A stretch of 64,000 bases of DNA from Acanthacorydalis orientalis (GCA_034766995.1 CM068318.1:7723487-7787486), one strand, 5' to 3'; positions 37,540 through 49,852 are shown, numbered from the stretch's first letter. The notes: a model not told the origin generated them from the sequence alone. Numbers and translations: made by a program.

Positions 37540-37850
37540 TGTTGCTTATAAACAACTACTTCTATAAACAACTACACTTTTTCGAATTAAAAATCTATAA
37601 TAATTGATTATTGATCATTTTTTATTGTTAGCTACACTTATTTCGATATGAATTCCATTTTTCTATTATTCTCAGAGCATTAAAGAACAGAAAAATCTAG
37701 AGAGCTAATATATTAGACTTGTTTGTACTTTAATCATTTGAGAATAATAGAATCGTTAACAAAAAGCCATTAAGCGACAATCAAGAAAGATCGGTAATGA
37801 ATTATTGAACATTTCTGATTACAAAAAAAAATTATAATTTATGTAGTGTG
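37540..37850 (+). mobile_element. CAGT-ended palindromic MITE, copy 5 (ends eroded)
   Basis: Left-arm text AATAATTGATTATTGATCAT followed by TTTTTATTGTTAGCT is mirrored by CGACAATCAAGAAAGATCGG, then TAATGAATTATTGAACATTT and CTGATTACAAAAAAAAATTA. The family core is recognisable as ATTCTCAGAGCATTAAAGAA and CAGAAAAATCTAG. Terminal CAGT not clear; boundaries approximate. Confidence 0.55.
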
Positions 37851-40489
37851 ACACAGTAAGTGGAAAAAATATATATTAAATTATAAACAAAATTAAAACA
37901 CTTCTGATATTCTATTTTTAAATCATTGTTATATAAATAAGCATTACATGTGGATTACTCACACATTAAATATAACTGTACATATATGTACCATAAAATT
38001 AACAATTCACACATTACATTAACAAACAATTTACTAATAATTTAAAGTGTTACATTTATGAGATCATTTAAAATCGCGTAAAAGGTACTATAATGTAAAT
38101 GATAGAGGTAACGTTTATGATTTGATTATAGGCACATTTAATATATACGACAGTGTTTAAAATAAATGCAGTTATTAGCACTGTTATGATGAAAATTGAG
38201 TTTACATTCAGATATATGTTTGGTAGGTGTTAGTTCTGTTATTAATTGTAATTTAATACTTTATAAATGTATTTTTCAGCTCGAAAACAAAAATATTTGA
38301 CATATTTCGAAAAAAATGCCGTAAAAGAGAGAAAGTAAGCAATTGGAAACGGATTAAGAATTTGTTATAAACTAAATAGATTTAATTTATAACATACTCT
38401 TATTTTATTTATTACCTTTTGATTTATTATAAATCAAAATGTTGTCTGGCTTCAGAATAATAACTTTCCTGATAAAAGACAAGTTTCTAATGAAAACAAT
38501 GTACATAGTTTAGTGAAAATTAATTTTATATTATGAAACTTTCTCGCATAACATAAACTTTTATAACCAAATCATTAATATTATAATTAATAAAACAAAC
38601 TGGTAATTTGTTTTTACATTATAAAAGATAATTAATTGCTTCTAGTTATATTTTTTTTTAAGAAAAGAATCAAAAATATTTCAAACTTGAAATGGTAGTT
38701 ATTATCAAATTATGTTTCATTATAAGTCAGTTATATACATATATATATATATAAATATATACATGCATCAAAACGAGCCTAAATGATAAATCCAGGTAAA
38801 TACATGATAACATACTACTAGCTAGTGAACTATTAACCTTATTACTTGAACGACCAAGAGTTTACACATCTGAATTCACCACTACATTAAACGACTTGAT
38901 AGCCACTAAGTTAGTTAACTTACTTGTTTAAATGCAATCTAACTATAATCAAACTAAGTGTGACACGGTGTTGAATGTTGGTTAATAATTGAAGTTCAGT
39001 ACAAATATTATTTCTATATCAACATAAGATTTTCATTCGCACTTTTTGTTTTCTATTAATGAATTTGTATTACAATCTTTATTATAAAAAAATAATTATC
39101 AATTATAATTTTATGTTAAAGTTATATTTTTCTGTTATAAAAAAAATTGAGTTTTTCATATTCTTATAAAATAAGTAACTAAAATATTAATTATTCATTT
39201 TAAGCCAGTCATTTTATTTTTAAAAATATTAACTAATAATAAGTTTACTTTTGTATCATTCTATCGTTTAAACAATATTTAAAATTAACTGCAAATTATT
39301 TATAATTATTTAAAATGTTTACTATTAAAATGTTCACTCAGTTAATGCAATTATAAATAAATTTATAATCGCATTGTCTGAAAAACGTTGTTAAATATTA
39401 AAAAAATAGTAAACACTCTAAACTTGAAAATAAAATTTAGAATTAATAAAAATCGACAGTTTCGCAGCTCTCATCCTGGTTTAATTTAAAATACACGATG
39501 AATTAAAACACTACAAAGGTTCATTGACGTTGAACTTGATCATAATTTCGATTTCCGCGAAAAACGTTTGTTATTTTTGTAAAATACGGATATTTATGGG
39601 CAATTATTCTCGTTCTTCGAAAACAACGATTCTAAAACGAGTTTATCGGTAATGAATAAACATTTAAATATTCTAATGAACTTAATTTCGATTAACGTCG
39701 TATTTTAAATAAACATTATAAAATATCGTTATAAACAGTCTCGAATTACGTTGATCCGTACTGTAAATAATACCGATGAAATATTTATTTAATTTTAAAT
39801 TCCAGTCGTTCAAAATAATAATAAATAGGTATGTTTCAAAATTGAAAATGTAGGAAACACGATTTTGTTTCTTTGGTCATTATATATTTATTTATATTCG
39901 TATAAATTTAGTAAATGAATCAGTTTGAAGAAGAATTATTTATAATTAATTAAGAAATAAATAATTAAATACTACTTAATAGTTGGGTTTGAAAAAGAAT
40001 ATAATTATATATTTTACTTAAAACAAATGTTATACAAGAATTTGTATTATACGAGTAATTTTAAATTGAACTTTAAAGAAAAGTACTAAACAAATACTTT
40101 CAAATAATTTTTTATATAATATTTTGAGATTGACACTTTTACAATATCTGATAAAACAAATCGTTCTTTTTAATAAACTATAGTTTCTTTAAAAAAATAT
40201 TCGACAATTCTAATTTGAAAACACAACTATAATATTTTTTTTATTTATCTTGTTCATATTTCAAAGAATAAATTTAAAATAAAAGAGATTATATCTTTTT
40301 AAGAATTAATGGAGAAATTAAATTTATTATAAATGAAACCATATAAATTTTCATAATATTTGAATTTTATAATTAAAAATATTTGTATATTCTTTTATTT
40401 AATACAATGAATATTTCAGATTTGAAATATCTTATAATTTTCTAAAATTCAAAGACTAAAACACATTTTTAATTAAAATTTCAGCTCAA
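37851..40489. other. A+T-rich non-coding stretch
   Basis: A TA run lies at 38732-38762. The section 39460-39760 has more CpG (GATTTCCGCGAAAAACG, TTCTCGTTCTTCGAAAACAA) and may be conserved non-coding DNA. No gene recognised. Confidence 0.45.
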
Positions 40490-40819
40490 AAAGCTCAATT
40501 TTCAACTAATGATTTATTTATTATCAGTGTTTGATTTTAAAGCAACACTTAATTATAACAAATTAGTGTAGGATGCCTTTGTAACACTTTGACCTTTCAA
40601 AAGATAATCTATCATTATTAAGCCCTTCGAATCTCAGAACACGAAAGCCACATCTTTGCTAGCCAACGGAACTGATTTTGTCTTCTTCATGACAAACCAC
40701 ATTGTTATAATTGTTGTTCTGACTGCAGTAAATGATGATAAATTCAAGTCTCGTCTATAATGGTGTAATGTTTTGAATACAAATTTGATTTTAAAGGTGA
40801 TGTTCTCTAGATTATTCAA
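40490..40819 (-). pseudogene. Mariner transposase fossil, central catalytic region (family M4)
   Basis: On the minus strand the frame reads KSVPLASKDVAFVF, a TGA in place of Trp, then DSKGLIMIDYLLKGQSVTKA and SYTNLL. This corresponds to the mariner segment (S/A)(G/A)KVMATVFWDSKG(I/V)IMIDYL.KGQT(V/I)..YY..LL between the first and second catalytic Asp. Upstream, LHHYRRDLN may correspond to the HHYDPETK motif. No terminal repeats were found. The residues differ from the same region of the 36.3-kb fossil, so it belongs to another mariner lineage. Confidence 0.7.
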
Positions 40820-42600
40820 TATTATTCAAATTTGAATAAATTTATAATTCATTTCGCAATATCATATTTACAAATAGGAACTATTTTTTTTACTATTTAC
40901 ATAAATAACACCAGTAAATTATAATCATAAATTTGAGACAATAAATTTATTAATATGTCTTTAGAAACTATTTTCATTACTAACATAAAAATATCAAGAG
41001 AGTAATACATTTAATAAGTTAAATAATAATATAAAACATCTTGAATATTTAACAAACCACTAATGAATAAATATCTTTGTTAATTTAAACGATTCAAAGT
41101 ATTTTCTAACATATTCAAACTTACTCTGTAATATTATTATCTTATTTTTTTTAGAATTTCATAAGGCTTTTGTACTTCTTGATGTCTGGTCAATAAATTT
41201 TATTATTCTGACCTTTTTTTCTTGAAATATGCCTGACTTGTAAATACTGAAACCGACATTTTTCAACATCTAGTTTTATTAGTCAACTGATTATGATTTA
41301 TAATTGAATATTCTTGAATTTATTTACTTTATATATATATATATATCATTGTATGTATATATATATATATATATGTATACAAATCTTAATTTGTAATTGA
41401 GTACGTGTATTTCTTGAAAGGAAACTAAATTAAATATTAAACAAAATAAATTTAGCATATATTCAACATTAATTTAATTATAGCAGTGAATCGCTCAACC
41501 TGCCAAATTAAATTCCGTATTCATTATATATAGCAATAGATTATTAATGTACACAATTTGTAGACGAATGACACAGTAAGACAATAAAGTTCGTCGTAAG
41601 GTTTCAGTTTATTTAACGTACAAAACTGAATCCGTCGTCTCCGGCAGATGATATTTACGCGTAAAATAATACACTGTTAAGATTTTCGTTTGAGGTTCAC
41701 GTTATGTTTGAGGGTAGGTCGTGATTACCATATAAATTGTATGTGTAGGCAATACATCAATGATCAAAAGACGGAAGGACTTAACATGTAACCGCACAAA
41801 AGCTATTTCCTTTCGTCGTTCCCCGAGGTTTAATTTCGGATGGAAGTGTATCTTTTTTCGGTGGAAAAAATCTCAACGTTGGAAAAATATTTTCTCATCA
41901 GTATAAAGAAGTTTTTGTATTTACTATCATTTTTCAATAGACGTCGACGACGATGGTGCGATGTAAACATGGACACGCTCGGGCTTATGAAAGATACACA
42001 TAAAAATATATATTTTTATTGAGAGGCGATAAGGAAATTTTTGTAGATTTTCTGACAGCTTAATCATTTTTATCTAGAACACATTTAACGTTGCGTGAAG
42101 AAATATTACTTTCAGGAATTATTTATTCAAATTTTTTTTATAAACTCCTCGATTTACGAACATTCTTTCTTGAATTTTTAATTTAAAATAAAATCGATTT
42201 TATAAACTTGCTTAGAATAAAACATTTTTTTATGAAATTCGAAAATAAATTATGCAGCAGAATAGCAACCTTAAGAGCGAAATTAATTTTCATACTAAAA
42301 TATATACTTTTTTAATTTCATTTATTCTTTTAACTCAATAAATTTTACATAATACATGTTAATAATAATAAAATAAAATAATTAATTAAATTCAATGAAT
42401 TTCAATTCAAGCTCCAAGCCGATATTTTATTATTCTGCATTTAATTAAATTTAAAACTATAATCGTATCGTAAACAGTTTTTAAATTACAACAAAAATTA
42501 AATGTTAATTTTTATAACCGTTTACATTAATTCATACACTTTATTCATTACATGTTACTAATGAGAAATATGAGTATAACATTGTCTTAAAGCAGCAGTA
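40820..42600. other. Non-coding stretch
   Basis: TA array at 41330-41378; section 41560-42030 is GC-richer with CpG (AACTGAATCCGTCGTCTCCG at 41625-41644; GACGTCGACGACGATGGTGC at 41940-41959). The 60-codon frame 41840-42022 is unrecognised. Confidence 0.4.
41330..41378. repeat. (TA)n microsatellite, interrupted
   Basis: Two TA runs separated by CATTGTATG. Confidence 0.93.
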
Positions 42601-42698
42601 AACACTTAATACGTTCATCGCTACTGGGTCAACAGTGTTCCAGAAGCCGTAACTTAAATAAGCCAATGGGTCACTGGTGGCTCATTAATAAGTGCTAA
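42601..42698. repeat. Small inverted-repeat element flanked by TTAA
   Basis: Imperfect inverted arms (CACTTAATACGTTCATCGCT, then ACTGGGTCA; right-arm complement CACTTATTAATGAGCCACCA, then GTGACCCA) with TTAA on each side at 42606-42609 and 42685-42688. GGGTCA repeats in both arms. TTAA flanks recall piggyBac-type MITEs, but the ends do not show the usual CCC, so the class is uncertain. Confidence 0.3.
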
Positions 42699-42804
42699 CA
42701 AACGAGATAATTTCATGTTACTTAAAATTTATAACATGTTTTGAAAATGAATGTTTGAGGTAATGTAAACGATCTCTGAACAAGTTAAATTAAGTACATT
42801 GAAG

Positions 42805-42806
<2 letters not shown>

Positions 42807-42841
<35 letters not shown>
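42807..42841. repeat. (TA)n microsatellite
   Basis: 35 bp of TA. Confidence 0.96.
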
Positions 42842-42842
<1 letters not shown>

Positions 42843-43244
42843 TACAAGACTGAAAATTATTAATCTAAATCTTTCTTTTAAAAATACTGCATAGTTCACA
42901 TCTATAAATTACAATTCTTGAATCACTGAATATAATGTTGAATATATTAATCATTCAGTCATAGGGCTACTTATAATTCATCCCCGTCAAGCAGAACTAT
43001 CGTAACTATGTTTTTATTGTTTCACAGGAGCGAAATAGAATTTTAAAGTAGTTTTTTTTTGTGAACACGCACCAACTGATAATTTATCTTGATTTATTAC
43101 TTTGAGTGAATAATATGTATTTAATAATGATAATTCGGAAAGTAAATTAAATATAATAATGTTTTTTAAAACATACCATGTTTTACAGTAATTTTTGTGT
43201 GAAAATCTATAAAAAATATTATATTTTGATATTAAATGTTAATA

Positions 43245-43545
43245 TAATTCTAACACTACGGTTAAGAATCATTTCACAAATGATTTTTTTTTCTCTCCTC
43301 TAAGCAAAACGAATAAAATTGTCTAATCAAAAATATCCAATTAATGATTATTGTTTATATACGTTTTTATGACGATTCAATCATCTTCAGAGCGCCAAGA
43401 CGCAGAAAAATATACAAGTATAAGCAACAATTGAAAATGATCAAACATTTTATTAAACATTTTTGATAAAAAAAAATTTTTGATTTGTGATATCAGAGAA
43501 AAATTCATTTATGAAATTAAATATTAACTTTTCTCGTACAAAGTA
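43245..43545 (+). mobile_element. CAGT-ended palindromic MITE, copy 6
   Basis: The left arm (TTCTAACACTACGGTTAAGA, then CATTTCACAAATGATTT and TAATGATTATTGTTTATA) is mirrored by the right arm (TATAAGCAACAATTGAAAAT, AAACATTTTTGATAAAAAAA, GAGAAAAATTCATTTATGAA). The core TCATCTTCAGAGCGCCAAGA matches copy 1. A TA lies at 43243-43244. The right end is approximate. Confidence 0.7.
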
Positions 43546-44059
43546 ATAAAAATTGTAATGTGTTCCGAATGGAATAAAATCCGAGTGAAATTATTTTAAA
43601 CATTTTCTCTTTAAAAATATATTTAGATTGTATTTTCGTTTCTTTTCCCGTTTAATTTAGAGAGTGAAAAAACAAATTATATATTTTTGTACTAGTACTT
43701 ATAAGAACCTCTATTTGGTGTTAAATCTAATACTATTGAATGTTTCTTACCGGAACTCAAAATTATTAGATTTTGCAATAACTAGAGGATGATATAACTA
43801 CTGGTACGAAAAATAAATATAAGTTGCTTTTACAGTCTTACTGAGTTTCAGGAGGATTATATTCAATGACTTTAGAGCTAATTACTTTCATGCGAGAAGA
43901 TTTCGGATAAATGAGTTGTAGGAACGTGATTTCTGCTGTACTAATTCAGTATCGTATGTATTATATAGGAATACACAGACTTGAAATTATTTTCAAATTT
44001 GAAAAACTACTTCAATAATAAAAAAATAATCACCAAAATATATTCACATAATGCTAAAA

Positions 44060-44118
44060 TATCCAAATAATTTTTTCACTCACTCTACAAGTAACAAATT
44101 TTTTTTATCAAAAATGTT
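44060..44118 (+). repeat. Isolated arm of the CAGT-ended MITE
   Basis: Text TTTTTTCACTCACTCTACAA followed by TTTTTTTTATCAAAAATGTT closely matches the family left arm. No opposite arm follows; the next sequence is a C-rich stretch (CACCCCCTCCCACCG). Confidence 0.5.
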
Positions 44119-44264
44119 CCTACCAACTAACACCCCCTCCCACCGACAAATAACAGAAATTAACAAATAATACACACACATAATAAGTATAAAATGTAAA
44201 TCAAAAATTTTTACCGGAAAAGTTTTTCAATTAATTAGGGTGGAGATTATTCGTTCACACGATT

Positions 44265-44390
44265 CATAGTAACCAGTCATAACACACACCACGTGATTGA
44301 TATCAACCAATTAAAACACAGATCACGTGACCGACATCGATCAATCAATCAGAGAACGAATAAAAGTCACGGGAATGGCATCAATGTTTC
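44265..44390 (-). repeat. CCAAT/CACGTG tandem repeat, copy B
   Basis: Read on the minus strand it consists of about three units of 34-44 bp related to those at 11412 and 63408, including TGACTTTTATTCGTTCTCTG then ATTG. On the plus strand CCAAT-type boxes lie at 44273 (CCAGT), 44307 (CCAAT) and 44345 (TCAAT), and E-boxes CACGTG at 44290 and 44324 (the latter a full TCACGTGA palindrome) with a decayed CACGGG at 44368. This copy carries E-boxes where the others have GCGTCATC- or ACATCA-type words. Confidence 0.6.
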
Positions 44391-44603
44391 ATTTTTATAA
44401 TATAGAATTGATGTATGTATGTATTTGTGTGTGCTATGTGTGTGTATGACTGTGTGTAAAAGTGAATGGATCTAAATGTATGTTTGTGGTTACCTGACGT
44501 ATATAAAACTGGTTGTGAAACGTTGGAAAATGCAATTATAAAATAATCAAAAGTTTCAATTGAAGTAACATACATTAAATAAAAGTGGCATACTTGAATA
44601 CTT

Positions 44604-44605
<2 letters not shown>

Positions 44606-44662
<57 letters not shown>
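44606..44662. repeat. (TA)n(TG)n compound microsatellite
   Basis: 41 bp of TA followed by TG repeats. Confidence 0.97.
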
Positions 44663-44689
44663 ATGTTTTATATATAAAATATGTACACT

Positions 44690-45010
44690 AGAGTGTCTTT
44701 TTACGGCACGTTCGTGTGTCCGTTTTATCACATTTACTGAGGAGACGGTTATTCACATGTAGCAAGCAGGTATGTATAAAGTTGAAATTACGTCAATTTT
44801 CCCATTGGAATAAATTATGGTTGAAATACGCAGAGCATCAATTTGTACACACACATAAAAGTTCTTTTTTTTTATTCCGTGTGCTCAAATCGCCGCCGGC
44901 AACTAATTAAACTTGTAAACTTTTCTACACCTCACTCTGAAATTTGTAATTTTCTTTTGGCCGGATCACGAATTCTGTGAACTTGGCCGCGAGCTATTGA
45001 ATTTGCCCAC
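44690..45010. other. GC-richer segment
   Basis: Balanced-composition DNA including AAATCGCCGCCGGCAACTAA and GGCCGGATCACGAATTC. The 64-codon frame 44716-44910 is unrecognised. It may be conserved non-coding DNA. Confidence 0.3.
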
Positions 45011-45130
45011 TTTTCGCTATAGTTATTCTCTGAGATTGCTATTTAAACATATTTCAACTCTACATAAAACATATACTTGTAAGTCATACAAAATATATTC
45101 AAGCACATTCAGTCGAGCACACACACAACA

Positions 45131-45132
45131 AA

Positions 45133-45185
<53 letters not shown>
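45131..45185. repeat. (CA)n(TA)n compound microsatellite
   Basis: 24 bp of CA followed by 31 bp of TA. Confidence 0.97.
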
Positions 45186-45190
<5 letters not shown>

Positions 45191-45419
45191 ATATTAAACA
45201 ACCAAAAAGTTATTTTTTGAAAAACCTTCATCGTTATTTAATTATAGTCTAATATAAAGTTTATATTTTACTTTTATTAAAAAGTATTCCTATACAAAAA
45301 ATAGACATAATACATATAAGAAATCGACTTTTAGATAAAAAAATATCTCTATAATAAAAAAATAACTAAAAAATTCGAATTTCAAAAATAGTTTCTAATA
45401 ATAAAATCATTGAGAGACA

Positions 45420-45420
45420 T

Positions 45421-45453
<33 letters not shown>

Positions 45454-45492
45454 TATATTATTATATAAACTATATATATATATATATAGTTT
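45420..45492. repeat. (TA)n arrays with palindromic AAAC...GTTT junction
   Basis: Two TA blocks; the second is bracketed by ATAAAC and GTTTAT, forming a palindrome at about 45465-45492. Confidence 0.9.
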
Positions 45493-46257
45493 ATTTAATA
45501 ATATTAGTTTCATAGCTATTCATTGATTAAATTAATACAAATAAATACGCCAAGAGAATAAGCACTTACAATCACAATAACATAATTTATTAACATAATT
45601 GCACACTGTTTGTGTTTAATTATTAATTTTCGAAATAGACGACCCGTAACGATTAATTAAACAAACATTAACTCATTGTTCAATATACTAAATATATCGT
45701 CTATTCATATCTATATATTGGAGTATTGTACGCTATTATATTAGTATAGTAATTAAATTAGAGTTAAATAGATAATGTAATGATTTATTAAGATAATTTA
45801 TATTCTTGATGGTTAAGGTTTTTAAAACGTTAAAACAATACAGTTCATAAATACTAGAAATATTAATATTCTTTAACAAAAAATCTTAGTTCTTGTACTA
45901 TAATTAAAACATTTTCGTACTTTTGTTGATCATATTTATAAAACTAAAAAAAATAAACAATTATAATATAACGAATTTATTTATATCGACTACTGTTATA
46001 ACAACATTTCGATTTTAAAGATGTAATTCAGATATATTATATTTTTTATTTAATTTCGTTACAAATTCTTCCAGTTATAGCAACTAATTAAGTTATAATG
46101 ACATACTTCAAGGTTTCTGTTGTACGAAACGTTTGGTTAGGTTGTACAATTTGTTGTATCATTATTTGTGTCAAAAATGATACAATGGTGAAAAAAATTT
46201 CAGAATTCTGATGAAAAAAGAAACTAATATTACAGTTTTGCAATTTATGTTAGTAAC

Positions 46258-46421
46258 AGTATTGATACTCTGTTTATACAACTGTTTTAATCCTTTTAAT
46301 TTATAGAACTTGAAGTAAAATTATTCCCAAATTAAAATATTTATATACTAAAAACATTGAATTAAATGAAAAAATGTAAAATTTATTTTCAATGAAGATT
46401 CTTGAAGTTATGTTAATTCTA
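46258..46421 (+). repeat. Left half of a duplicated segment split by M1 copy 2
   Basis: From CAGTATTGATACTC through CTTGAAGTAAAATTATTCCC and ATTTATTTTCAATGAAG this matches 50340-50495 at many positions. The match resumes after the inserted mariner at 46966-47060. The 50-kb copy begins inside a Tc1-like transposase fossil, so this is probably the 3' end of a second copy of that element. Confidence 0.55.
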
Positions 46422-46965
46422 TTAGATTGATAATAAAATAATTAAGGGTTTTGTTTTCTGAATTCTAATCTTATTTTTTTCAACGGAGGTGTAATTTCAT
46501 CCTATTCATGTTAATATCCTTTTAAATTGTATTTTTCACTCCGTATTTTGGTAACATCGACTTTGGTTTTACTATTAATTTTACTTCAAATTGGGCTATT
46601 TAATTAAAGACAGAAAAGAAGAAAATAAGGGTAAGTTTTTGTATGAGTTCAAAACGGGTGATAAAGTAACAGAAACTGTTAGTAAACTAAACGATACTTT
46701 TGGTGTGGGTACTGTTAAGGAACACACTGAGAAATGGTGGTTCCAAAAATTTCGCACTGAGAACGAGAAGAGCTTTGAAGGTGAAGAAAGTTGCATTCAG
46801 TTCATAACGACAAACTGAAGGCGTTAGTTGCATCAAAACCATGTACAACAATTTGAGACCTTACACACCTTATCCAACAGTTCTGGACCACTTAAAAGAG
46901 TTAGATGAGAAAAATGTATATCAATTTGAAGGTCATAAACTTCAATTATTTTTCTACCAACCTAA
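46422..46965 (+). mobile_element. Internally deleted mariner element, family M1 copy 2
   Basis: It begins TTAGATTGATAATAAAATAA (a degenerate left end) and ends with the complement of TTAGGTTGGTAGAAAAATAA, with a TA on each side (46420-46421 and 46966-46967). Its whole length is colinear with the minus strand of 848-1383: leader with GTTTTCTGAATTCTAA, transposase start, and junction to the 3' end. It is nested in an older repeat whose uninterrupted counterpart lies near 50495. Confidence 0.88.
46616..46930 (+). pseudogene. Mariner transposase N-terminal fragment (M1 copy 2)
   Basis: The frame includes FLYEFKTGDKVTETVSKLND, TFGVGTVKEHTEKWWFQKFR and TENEKSFEGEE, the complete first helix-turn-helix of a mariner transposase. 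A one-base shift follows, after which VHNDKLKALV and TVLDHLKEL (second helix-turn-helix) can be read before the sequence jumps to the 3' end. The ATG seen in copy 1 is AAG here (46616-46618), so the frame lacks a start. The WVPHEL motif and all catalytic residues are deleted. Confidence 0.82.
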
Positions 46966-47060
46966 TAATATTAAAATTAATATATTTAATAATAAAATTT
47001 ATTTAAAACAATCATACTTCTTTTAATTCTAGCCTTTTTTATTTTTAGTAATAAAACAGT
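46966..47060 (+). repeat. Right half of the duplicated segment
   Basis: ATATTAAAATTAAT, ATAATAAAATTTATTT and CTTTTTTATTTTT match 50498-50590, continuing the alignment interrupted by the mariner. Confidence 0.55.
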
Positions 47061-47888
47061 GTTATAATTTTTATTTATTAGTATTATTGATACTATTTTT
47101 ATAAAACGCCCACACACCCTCCGAGGTAATAATATATAATTTTTACCTCTCTCTCTCTATCTTCCACACTTATATATATATAAGTGTGAGTTTGTGTGGA
47201 TATACTTGTTAATTATAAAGTATATATTGGGTATCGGATAAAATATCAAATTTCTTATCAAACATTGACATGAAAGCATAATAACATATAATTAATAATT
47301 AAATTTTCTGAAAATGGTACTGAACATAAGATTAAGGGTTATATTTCCTTAATCGATCCATTGAATATTAAATTTAATCAGCAAATTAAATTTTAATATT
47401 AATAAACATAGCGATAAATGTACTACGTGATTGTTCCTTCAACCTGTACGTATTTGTATGTATGTGTGTATTTTTTTTTAATAAACCGTCATGCATTCAT
47501 TTATATGACAAAGCGAACAAAGTTTCATGCTCGTAGATTTTATCTCAGCTATCAGTGAAAATTATCTGCGGAGCTTTTTTATTGAACACGTTAAAATCTA
47601 CATAATAGCGTGCTGACTGGTATTGCATATTAAACAAGTCTTGTTATTATGTTCAACTTTTCATGTTAACATGCTGTAGTTCAGTGTTCTAAGTTTTATT
47701 TGAACAGATAATTACTATATGTTTACTATAGACACGGTATCCAGTTTAAACTACTTATTATTCATTTGTAGATTTGTGTGAATGTAGTAACGTACAAATA
47801 ATATTAACTGAAAATATAGCACAGAATACTATATCCACAAGATTACACATAAATATTATATACAAATATGTAATATTAAATATTATAT

Positions 47889-47890
<2 letters not shown>
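47061..47890. other. Non-coding stretch
   Basis: CT run at 47145-47159 and a perfect 24-bp palindrome CACACTTATATATATAAGTG (extended form) at 47165-47188. No gene recognised. Confidence 0.5.

Positions 47891-47946
<56 letters not shown>
47891..47946. repeat. (TA)n microsatellite
   Basis: 56 bp of TA. Confidence 0.97.
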
Positions 47947-47949
<3 letters not shown>

Positions 47950-48654
47950 AAAAGTTGGAATTAATTCAAAATACATAAACGTAAATAAATAACACTTAAC
48001 ATAGATTTATAGCAGAACTGAACTGTGAGTAAGAATAATGTTGTTTGAACAATAAGAAAATCACTTATTTATAATAAATACATATTTGTGTAAGATTAAC
48101 GAAAATAATTTCAAGTTAATTAGTAGAACTTTGTCTACATTTATGGAAAAAATACATGTTAGATAAAAAACCTAGATCTTATATAAAATATTTGGTGGAG
48201 GTTTGATGAAATTCAGTGCGAATAGATTGTCCACTTTAAGAATTAATGCCAGTTTCGATTCGATAAACAGTCGAATTGTAGTAAATAATTGACATTTCTT
48301 TCGAAGTATAATATTTTTTAGTGTAAATAAAGCGTTTGAAAATAATGAACTATTTTTTTTCAAAATCGAGTACTATTTTTTTAAATTGATAAAAGAATAA
48401 ATCCCATGAATAAGAAGTATTAGAAAAAGTATTGTAATTTATTCATATGTGAATTTTAAGTTGTTGTTTAATGTGGATCTTTTTATAAATCTGGAGCTTA
48501 GAAGAAAAAAATAGTAATAAGAATAAATATCAATACTGATATTATCAATATCCATTTTTTAGATACAATGAATTACATATTGGATATTAAATAAATTTTA
48601 TCTATCAATGAATTGTTATTGTTTAATTTCAATTAAAATTTAATTTTTAAAAGA
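47947..48654. other. A+T-rich non-coding stretch
   Basis: The 63-codon minus-strand frame 48172-48363 is unrecognised. Nothing else seen. Confidence 0.5.
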
Positions 48655-48726
48655 TTTTCCCTCCCTCCCTCTCAACTTCTTTGCACCGCACCAAGGGAGG
48701 CACACCTCACAGGTTAAGAACACCTG
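48655..48726. mobile_element. Possible hAT-type terminal fragment
   Basis: The GC-richer text CACCGCACCAAGGGAGGCAC, then CACAGGTTAAGAACACCTGC, resembles the 3' ends of hAT-derived elements (GGCAC.CC.CAGGTT.AGAAC..CTG). No matching opposite end is visible upstream, so this would be a solo end. Class assignment rests on motif memory only. Confidence 0.35.
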
Positions 48727-49812
48727 CACTAGACCAATACTTCAAATAATATCTATATTGAAATTAAATATATATTATTTGAAAATTAATAATAAAGGAA
48801 AACAATTAAATTAATACTTATTTAACTAATACGATGATATGAACAAATAAGATAATGTTGAATTTAATTTACTTCATTCTCAACATTTTGTAATGTAATA
48901 ATCACGAGATTTTCTTGATAAAATGTTAAAGAGTGATTTGTTACTGACTCATTTGTGCTGAAAATGAGAGAAGGTTTTCTCAGAATTAGTACTTCAATCA
49001 ATTCAAAAACAGGCCATTCTTCAATGTGTGACTAAACTAAACACAGAAATATTTAAGTTATTATTTCAATCGAATTAAATTCAGAATTTTTTAAATATTT
49101 TTTGGAATATATGATCAGTCATGGAAAGGATATTTCATATATGCATATATATATAAATATATATATATAATTTACTATAGATTATAAATGAGATTTATAT
49201 TTCAATTTATAAAAAAAACTATATTTAAATACTATCTAAAAAAATCTCAAAACCCTTTCTAATAAATACATCACAGCACGTTAACTAACTACCTAATATG
49301 TTAGTTTTTACGACATATAAAAAAATGTACATTTAAAAATTCGCCCGTTTCAAACATGCAACAATGAAATAATGGTTCCAACGTAGATGAATAGACTCGT
49401 TAATCAGAGATATGTATCGTCTAATTCACAACGTGTACGCGATTTTTTTTTCGCTTTCTACGAATAACGGCGGGCCCGAAGTCAAGCTGTGTAATTTCAA
49501 TTATCGCGAAACACTTTCCGCACCTTAAATTTTCGAAAATCTCGTTTTCAGGTAAACACGCAACGTGTGAATTTTAACATCGAGAACATATATTTTCGTA
49601 ATATTTGTGTACACAGTTACGTACACTTCACCTATAAGTTTGTTTTATATTTAATTACGCTACGCCATGTAACACTGTTGATGTTACAGTATCTGTACCA
49701 TATACTGAATGGGAATTGTTTATTTTAGACGATTTTCGTTGTTACATGAACAAATATTGGATTTTGCTTATTTCTTCATTATTGTTTTATTATTATAATA
49801 CACTTATATACT

Positions 49813-49852
<40 letters not shown>

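Noticed and set aside
46596..46796. 66-codon minus-strand frame
   Set aside because: It is the antisense shadow of the M1 copy 2 transposase fragment.
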